From Balneolaceae bacterium (GTDB lineage Bacteria > Bacteroidota > Rhodothermia > Balneolales > Balneolaceae): 10,996 bases of DNA. The stretch lies in assembly GCA_007129085.1 (NCBI GenBank), contig SKWF01000324.1:1-10996 (forward strand), in the 5' to 3' direction. The notes under the pieces were generated by a model. That model was not told where the DNA came from, made no database searches, and saw only the letters and a program-made list of their open reading frames with translations. Positions within the stretch are counted from its first letter, which is position 1; each line of letters opens with the position of its first letter. Position numbers and translations under genes: made by a program. Below, one piece after another: positions 5,262 through 10,996 of the stretch.

Positions 5262-8018
5262 TCTGCTATGAAAAAGTGGAATAAAATAAAACGGATTTTA
5301 TCTAAAGCGCTTGAACTGGAGGGCGAGGAGAGAGATAAGTACGTCAAAAATACCTGCGGAGATGACAAGGAACTTCTTGATGAAGTCCTCTCACTAATTG
5401 CCGCTCACGAAATGACCGGCGCGCTCGACCAACCGTTGGATGCCGTACGAGTTTCAGCCATTGAGCAGGCCAAGAGAGAGCGGATGAGAGGAAAGCGTAT
5501 TGGTAAGTTTAAAATCATTAAAGAGTTGGGGTACGGTGGAATGGGGAGCGTATATCTGGCCGAAAGGGCAGACGGAGAGTTTGATCAGCATGTAGCTCTG
5601 AAACTTATTCACAGCCCTTTTGCCACCGAGGCCGATGTCCGGCGTTTTAAAAGTGAACGGCAAATTCTCGCATCTCTCCAGCACGATCATATAGCCCGGC
5701 TGCTTGACGGTGGGGTTACCGATCAGGGCCAGCCCTATTACGTGATGGAATATGTAGACGGAAAACCGATTGATGAGTATTGTAATGACCACCGTTTAAC
5801 GATAGATGAACGCCTGAATCTTTTCATAGATGTGTGCCGTGCCGTTCAGTATGCCCATCGGAAATTAGTCGTCCATCGGGATTTAAAACCATCTAACATC
5901 CTGGTAACCCATGATGGTAGTGTAAAACTTCTTGATTTCGGCATCGCCAAAGTGCTTGGCGAGCGCCAGTCAAACAGTGATGCACCCATAACCCGGCACG
6001 GCCTGCTACCACTAACTCCCTCTTATGCCAGCCCGGAACAGGTGTGTGGAGAAGATGTAACAACCTCTTCCGACATCTATCAGCTTGGCGTTGTTTTATA
6101 CGAACTTCTCACGGGGAATCGTCCATATGGTATTTCCGGTCTATCTCCCGGCGAGATAGAACATATTATTTGTGAGGAACTCCCAACGCGCCCCAGCATT
6201 GCGGTAACCACAGGACAAGCTGATAAAGAAGAGCATGCAAAAAGGCCGACTCAGTCAGATCCGGTTCAGCTCAAGAAAAAGATCCGGGGAGACCTGGATA
6301 CCGTTATTCTAAAGGCACTGCACAAGGAGCCGGACCGTCGATACGAATCTGCCGAACAACTGGGGACTGATATCAAACTCTATCTTTCAGATCGGCCTGT
6401 TTCCGCGCATCCCGATTCTCGCACCTATCGTGCCAAAAAATACATACGTCGCCATCAATGGGGCGTAAGTGCTACAATTGCCGTTTTTCTATCTCTCATT
6501 ATCGGCATTGGTACTGCACTCTGGCAAGCCCGTGAAGCCGAATCCGCACTGGCTAAAACAGAAGAGGCATTAAACCGGGCAGAAGCTCTCCACGGATTTT
6601 TAACTGACCTTTTCCTTCCCGGGGCACTGGATCGGCCGGCCGATCAGCTGCCCGACACTGAAGAACTGCTTGAAATGGGAGCAGAAAAGGCCCTTATAGG
6701 AGATATTAGTGATCCCGCAGAACGGTTGGGAATGTTGGTTACCTTAGGCGGCATCTATATACAGAGAGGGTGGCCCGATGAGGCAAGGCCGCTTGTAGAT
6801 GCAGCCATTGAATTGGGGTATGAACATAAAGGTGAATGGCCACAGGATCTCGCCCGTGCTCTATTCTATCGAGCCAGGCTTGCCAGCTGGGACGGTGAGC
6901 GTGATAAAAGTGAACAGCTTTATCTGGAAGCAGAAGATCTGTTGAACGATTTGGACCAGCACTGGGAGCTTTATGCCGAGGCAAAATCCGGGAGGGGATA
7001 TTTAGAATATTACCGGGGCAATTATAACCGGGCTCTTGCCATTGCAGAACCACTGCATGATCAATTGGAACAACAAACTGAGCCGGATCAACACCTGAAA
7101 AACCGCATTTTAAATCTCCTTGCCATCACCTATGGATATTTGGGAGAGCTTGGAAAAGCCGATCAGTTTCAAAACAAGGTCATTAACAATTATAAAGAGC
7201 TTGATGGTGATGACAGCAGAACTTATGCGATCAGTCTAACCAACAGCATTAATATAAAATATAACCTGGGAGATTTTGAAAGTGCGGGCAAAAATGCACG
7301 AGAGGCTATCTCCATTTATGAAAAAATCTACGATAGTCCCACCAGCGTTTTAGGGGTAACATATGGGGGGCATTCTGTTTCAAAGCTTTTTGAAGGCCGG
7401 TTTAATGAGGCACTATCTACCGTCGAAACGGCAGGCAGACATTTTGCACATGTAAGAAATAAAGATTTTGAGGAGTGGGGAGTGCCGAAAATCTACAGGG
7501 GAATGATGCTGGCAAAAATGCAGCGCTGGAGCGAGGCGGAACCATACCTGGTTGAAAACCGGGAGTTTTTTAACGACGTACACCACTCCATGTTATTCAC
7601 CACTCTGGATGGTCTTTTGGCCGAAACACTTTGCCGATCAGGACGGATTGAGGAGGGAATGGGTGTATTGTCAGGACTTAACGACAAGAATGATGGTTCA
7701 CCTCCAGATAACCCGGTTTACGCAGCGCAAATCTATGAGGCCGCGGCACGATGCCATTTTGAAGAGGGCAACCCTGACAGGGCTCTTCAGGATATTGAAA
7801 AATCTATCAAGGCGATGGATTATCCCGGCCGCGCCATGGAGCGGGCAGAACGAAAGTTATTCCATGCCGAACTGCTTGCCGACAGCGGTCAGCATCTCCA
7901 AGCGCAAGAGGAGCTGGAAAAAGCTGAACAGCTCTTTCTGGATCTCGGTATGCCAGACCACCCGTTTATGGATCGGGCAAAGCACAGGAGCAGTCAGCTT
8001 ATAACCCAGCAGGAATAG
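5256..8018 (+). CDS. Transmembrane Ser/Thr protein kinase with C-terminal TPR domain
   Basis: A 920-residue Hanks-type kinase. An N-terminal helical segment with WNKIKRILSKALELEGEERD (8-27) precedes the kinase domain (about 84-380). The P-loop is GYGGMGSV (92-99), the ATP-binding lysine K116 in VALKL, the catalytic loop HRDLKPSN (207-214), and the metal site DFG (227-229). The APE-like motif is ASPEQ (258-262), so the enzyme should be active. One transmembrane helix (about 402-423, GVSATIAVFLSLIIGIGTALW) follows a basic stretch, then a long TPR region (about 485-915), placed outside the cytoplasm if the kinase is inside. It probably senses a partner through the TPRs and signals to the ECF sigma factor encoded upstream. 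The longest start is given, but the first four residues lie in or beside the 7-bp repeat; the ATG at 5268 (MKKWNKI) is the more natural family-like start. Neither has a visible Shine-Dalgarno. Confidence 0.93.
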   Translation: MHSAMKKWNKIKRILSKALELEGEERDKYVKNTCGDDKELLDEVLSLIAAHEMTGALDQPLDAVRVSAIEQAKRERMRGKRIGKFKIIKELGYGGMGSVYLAERADGEFDQHVALKLIHSPFATEADVRRFKSERQILASLQHDHIARLLDGGVTDQGQPYYVMEYVDGKPIDEYCNDHRLTIDERLNLFIDVCRAVQYAHRKLVVHRDLKPSNILVTHDGSVKLLDFGIAKVLGERQSNSDAPITRHGLLPLTPSYASPEQVCGEDVTTSSDIYQLGVVLYELLTGNRPYGISGLSPGEIEHIICEELPTRPSIAVTTGQADKEEHAKRPTQSDPVQLKKKIRGDLDTVILKALHKEPDRRYESAEQLGTDIKLYLSDRPVSAHPDSRTYRAKKYIRRHQWGVSATIAVFLSLIIGIGTALWQAREAESALAKTEEALNRAEALHGFLTDLFLPGALDRPADQLPDTEELLEMGAEKALIGDISDPAERLGMLVTLGGIYIQRGWPDEARPLVDAAIELGYEHKGEWPQDLARALFYRARLASWDGERDKSEQLYLEAEDLLNDLDQHWELYAEAKSGRGYLEYYRGNYNRALAIAEPLHDQLEQQTEPDQHLKNRILNLLAITYGYLGELGKADQFQNKVINNYKELDGDDSRTYAISLTNSINIKYNLGDFESAGKNAREAISIYEKIYDSPTSVLGVTYGGHSVSKLFEGRFNEALSTVETAGRHFAHVRNKDFEEWGVPKIYRGMMLAKMQRWSEAEPYLVENREFFNDVHHSMLFTTLDGLLAETLCRSGRIEEGMGVLSGLNDKNDGSPPDNPVYAAQIYEAAARCHFEEGNPDRALQDIEKSIKAMDYPGRAMERAERKLFHAELLADSGQHLQAQEELEKAEQLFLDLGMPDHPFMDRAKHRSSQLITQQE

Positions 8019-8071
8019 TCATCAACGATCTCAAGACGTAGAATGCCGTAGAATATATACCGGTTTTTGGG
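8019..8071. other. Short convergent intergenic gap
   Basis: The kinase gene (plus) and the efflux permease gene (minus) converge on this 53 bp gap. I see no convincing hairpin with a T-tract in either direction, so how the two transcripts end is unclear. Confidence 0.4.
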
Positions 8072-10996
8072 TTACGATGTTTGTGCCGCCAATCTCTTCC
8101 GCATTCTTGCCACCAATGCCTTCTGCCACACTTTTATAGCCGCCACAGCTTTTGTGGTTTCGAAATAGACGATGGGAATAAGAAACAGCGTAATTAGTGT
8201 TGATACGAGCAGCCCGCCGATTACTACCCTTGCGAGAGCCGCCTGAATTTCAGCGCCCACACCAATTCCCACGGCAAGTGGCACCATAGCCAAAATGGTT
8301 GTGAATGTTGTCATTAATATGGGGCGCAGGCGCAATTTAGATGCGGCTATTATAGACTCCAGAAGCCCGGTCGATTCATCACGGCGCCTCATCAAGTTTA
8401 TGTAGTCGATTAAAACAATGGCGTTGTTTACAACAATTCCGAGCAGCATCAATACCCCCATCAAGCTCTGCATATTAATGGTAGTGCCGGTAATCATCAG
8501 CGTGGGCACCACACCAATCAGCGCAACGGGAACCGAAAGCATAACAATCAGCGGATCTAAAAATCGCTCAAACTGCGCTGCCATCACCATATAAACCAGC
8601 ACAAGTGCAAAAATTATCGCCATGGTGAAGTCATTCTGTGCCTGCTGTAACTCTTCGTACTCACCTCCAAAGTAGACCGAATACCCTTCGGGAAACTCCA
8701 TAGTAGAAAGCTCCGCCTCCATACTTGCCACGGCATCACCCAGCGTCACATCATCATCCAGGTTGGCATTCAGATACATCACACGCTGGCCATCCACCCG
8801 GTTTACCGATGTTGGTGCTCGCGAACGCTCCTGCTCAATCACCGTAGAAATTGGCACAATCTGATCATCCCCCGAACGAATGCTAATATTCCCAATATCG
8901 TCCATCTCAACGCGATCTTCGGGCCGCAGGCGAACCATAATCGGACGCTCTTCTCCATCAACCCGAAAAACCCCGGCCATGCTACCGGCAATATTGGTTT
9001 GGATGGTGCCTGCTACATCATCAACCCCAATTCCTAGTTCAGCAGTTTTATCCCGATCGATGGAAATATCTTGCTGTGGACGGCCTTCGGACTCCTCAAT
9101 TTCTACATCGGTAACTCCGGGAAGTGGTTCCAGCCGGTTTCGCACACTCCGTGCCAGCTCTTGAGATGTTTCCAAATCGTACCCCCGAAGCTGAAAACCA
9201 ACCTCTGCATCTTCATCGCCGCCTCCCGTGCGGAACACTCGCCGCATAATCCATAAACCACCGCGAGTGCTAACCCGCAGATCGGCACCGGGCAGTACAT
9301 TTTGTAAACTCCCTCGTATATCGGCGGCAATTTCATCAGCTGAACGGTCCCGCTCATCCTGACCCACCAGGTTGATATCGATCCGGCCGTCACCGCCCCA
9401 GCCGCCTAAATCTTTGGTGTAATATTCTACTTCATCAGGATTTACAAGTTGGCTTACAATTTCATCGAGCTCTTCGAAATAGCTGTGGATCACGGCCATA
9501 TTCAGCCCATCTTCCATTCTCATACTTACCCGAACTTCATCCGCTTCGGTTTCAGGCGCCAGCTCAAACGGAATGCTTGGAATCATGTAAATGGAGACTC
9601 CAAAAAGCACGGCAGTTAATCCCAATACCGCCCACTTACGCTGTACGGCACCTTTCAGCATATCTGTGTATTTGTTATCAACACGCGCAAAAAATCGATC
9701 TCCTTTGCTCTGCTCCTCTTCTTTTTCAGCCAGCGGCTTGATGGTCATAAATCGGCTGGAGAGCATCGGTACCAGCGTTAGCGCCACAAGCAGTGAGCAG
9801 AAGATAGAAAAGACCACCACAATTCCGAGTTCCTGGAACATGCTTCCGGTTGTGGTCTGCATAAATACGAGGGGGAGAAAAATAACAGAGGTGGTTAAAG
9901 TTGCGGCAACAATAGCGCCGGCCACCTCTTTCGTCCCTTTGTTTGCACTCTCTATTAATTCCTTTCCCTGCTCCCGTTTTCTAACAATGTTCTCGAGAAC
10001 CACAATGGCGTTATCAACAATTAACCCGATACCTAGGGCTAACCCTCCAAAGCTCATCTGGTTTAGCGTAAGACCGCCGAAATAGAGCAGGCCAAATGTG
10101 GCGATAATTGAAATGGGAATAGAAACTCCCACAATTAAGGTGGTTGAGGTATTTCGCAGAAAGGAAAAAAGAACAATCACCGCCAAAATTCCGCCCCAGA
10201 TGGCGGCGTTTTGAACCGTATTGATGGAGTCTTGAATAAACTGGCTCTGATCGGTAATTACCATCAGCTCCATATCACCCCGGATGTTATTAATTCGCTC
10301 CACCTCGGCTTTTATATCTTCGGCAACCGATACGGTATTTGCGCCGGACTGTTTTTGAACCGCTAACCGCAGCGTAGGAACGCCATCAATCTCAACATAA
10401 CGGCCGATATCTTCGTAACCGTGCTGCACATCCGCAACATCCCCTACACGAATTGGGCGACCGTCTACATTCGTAATAACCGTCTGACTTATCTCCTCGA
10501 TGGTCTGGAATTCGCCTTGGGTCCGTACATAAAAATCACTGTAGCCATCTTTAATATCCCCACCGGGAAGGGTAATATTATCGCGGTTCAGGGCGGCCAT
10601 TACATCATTTGCCGTTATGTTTGATGAGAGAAGCCGCTCACGATTCAGGTCTACCTGGATTTCCCGGTCGATGCCTCCCCATACATCAATCGTACCCACA
10701 CCGGGAATCTGTTCGAAAAACATGGAGACTTCCCGCTCCAGAATTTGGGTCAGCTCTGCGAGGTTTCGGTCCGATCGTACACCTAAAATTACAATGGGAA
10801 AATCATCCGGCCGAAATTGGCGAATTCGTGGTGCATCAGCCTCCACGGGCAGATCATCCCGCACCCGATCAAGGGCATCCCGTACGTTATTTGCTGCTGC
10901 ATCGAGGTTGGTGCCTCTTGAAAACTCCAGGCTGATGCTGCTCGATCCCTCACTTGATGATGAGCTCATCTGCTCTACATTTGGAATGCCGGACAG
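8072..10996 (-). CDS. RND efflux transporter permease (AcrB/SwrC-like), N-terminus outside the window
   Basis: At least 974 residues are visible. The frame stays open to the right edge (the last nine codons read LSGIPNVEQ), so the true start lies outside; roughly the first 60-80 residues, including TM1, are missing by comparison with the family. The visible part has the first porter domain, the TM2-TM6 block, a second porter domain and the TM8-TM12 block of a proton-driven inner-membrane exporter. Counting from the first internal Met (10969), the TM4 motif GLIVDNAIVVLEN (315-327) has one acidic relay residue (D319) and an N where AcrB has its second Asp. TM10 has GIVVNNAIVLID with N848 where AcrB has its relay lysine. 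This pattern suits SwrC-like branches more than AcrB. Adaptor and outer-membrane genes are not in the window; an adaptor gene may lie just upstream. Substrate unknown. The frame is intact. Confidence 0.93.
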   Translation of the reverse strand: MSGIPNVEQMSSSSSEGSSSISLEFSRGTNLDAAANNVRDALDRVRDDLPVEADAPRIRQFRPDDFPIVILGVRSDRNLAELTQILEREVSMFFEQIPGVGTIDVWGGIDREIQVDLNRERLLSSNITANDVMAALNRDNITLPGGDIKDGYSDFYVRTQGEFQTIEEISQTVITNVDGRPIRVGDVADVQHGYEDIGRYVEIDGVPTLRLAVQKQSGANTVSVAEDIKAEVERINNIRGDMELMVITDQSQFIQDSINTVQNAAIWGGILAVIVLFSFLRNTSTTLIVGVSIPISIIATFGLLYFGGLTLNQMSFGGLALGIGLIVDNAIVVLENIVRKREQGKELIESANKGTKEVAGAIVAATLTTSVIFLPLVFMQTTTGSMFQELGIVVVFSIFCSLLVALTLVPMLSSRFMTIKPLAEKEEEQSKGDRFFARVDNKYTDMLKGAVQRKWAVLGLTAVLFGVSIYMIPSIPFELAPETEADEVRVSMRMEDGLNMAVIHSYFEELDEIVSQLVNPDEVEYYTKDLGGWGGDGRIDINLVGQDERDRSADEIAADIRGSLQNVLPGADLRVSTRGGLWIMRRVFRTGGGDEDAEVGFQLRGYDLETSQELARSVRNRLEPLPGVTDVEIEESEGRPQQDISIDRDKTAELGIGVDDVAGTIQTNIAGSMAGVFRVDGEERPIMVRLRPEDRVEMDDIGNISIRSGDDQIVPISTVIEQERSRAPTSVNRVDGQRVMYLNANLDDDVTLGDAVASMEAELSTMEFPEGYSVYFGGEYEELQQAQNDFTMAIIFALVLVYMVMAAQFERFLDPLIVMLSVPVALIGVVPTLMITGTTINMQSLMGVLMLLGIVVNNAIVLIDYINLMRRRDESTGLLESIIAASKLRLRPILMTTFTTILAMVPLAVGIGVGAEIQAALARVVIGGLLVSTLITLFLIPIVYFETTKAVAAIKVWQKALVARMRKRLAAQTS

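Larger units (their letters stand above)
4611..5267. mobile_element. Candidate repeat-flanked S23 four-helix-bundle cassette
   Basis: This 657 bp segment fills the space between the sigma stop codon and the ATG at 5268 of the kinase, which in comparable sigma/kinase loci are usually close together. It contains an AT-rich S23-type gene flanked by two imperfect direct repeats of about 90 bp, and it ends in an inverted copy of the same 7-bp repeat unit. TGCATGGCGA near the left end (4619-4628) is matched exactly in inverse orientation near the right end (5251-5260), like short terminal inverted repeats. There is no transposase, so if mobile it would depend on a helper. No clear target-site duplication was found. 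The boundaries are inferred from the repeats. Confidence 0.4.

Noticed and set aside
4611..5267. CRISPR array or tRNA/rRNA-related intervening sequence
   Set aside because: The 7-bp units have no spacers, no rRNA sequence flanks the S23-type gene, and no cloverleaf fold is visible.
9591..10085. Plus-strand open frame of 164 codons
   Set aside because: It is a shadow on the opposite strand of the conserved RND permease gene, with no recognisable features.

Overview
The window looks like chromosomal DNA from a Gram-negative bacterium of the Bacteroidota/Balneolota/Rhodothermota group. This is inferred from gene content: an RND efflux permease, a secreted TPR protein, an ECF sigma factor of the TIGR02999 type next to a Ser/Thr kinase with a TPR tail, and an S23-type four-helix-bundle gene. 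Most ribosome binding sites are weak. Hand counts give about 48-53% GC in samples of the sigma and kinase genes and about 36% in the four-helix-bundle gene. No rRNA, tRNA or CRISPR array was seen.

Left half (92-3813, minus strand): four genes run in the same direction. In transcription order they encode an exported TPR protein, two unrelated-looking class I SAM-dependent methyltransferases, and an OsmC-like thiol protein. The first two genes are 29 bp apart and the last two 14 bp apart. A 91 bp gap in the middle could hold a second promoter. An imperfect hairpin lies directly after the last gene.

Middle (3814-8018): a 233 bp AT-rich divergent intergenic region carries a 10-bp-arm palindrome and a 12 bp spaced inverted repeat. 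It is followed on the plus strand by the ECF sigma gene, the small four-helix-bundle gene, and a 920-residue membrane Ser/Thr kinase with a TPR tail. The sigma factor has S-A-T-A where ordinary ECF factors have an acidic D-A-E-D-like motif, so it may need phosphorylation by the neighbouring kinase to bind RNA polymerase. The 657 bp between the sigma stop and the probable kinase start behaves like an inserted cassette. It holds an AT-rich S23-family gene, two imperfect direct repeats of about 90 bp that each begin exactly after a stop codon, and arrays of a 7-bp GCGCATR-like unit, the last of which is inverted and runs into the kinase start codon.

Right (8072-10996, minus strand): a large RND multidrug-efflux-type permease converges on the kinase gene. 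Its N-terminal part lies beyond the right edge of the window.

The most interesting part is the sigma/kinase pair split by the repeat-flanked S23 cassette. Regulation of the left-hand operon or the efflux gene by this sigma factor is possible from proximity but is not shown by the sequence.
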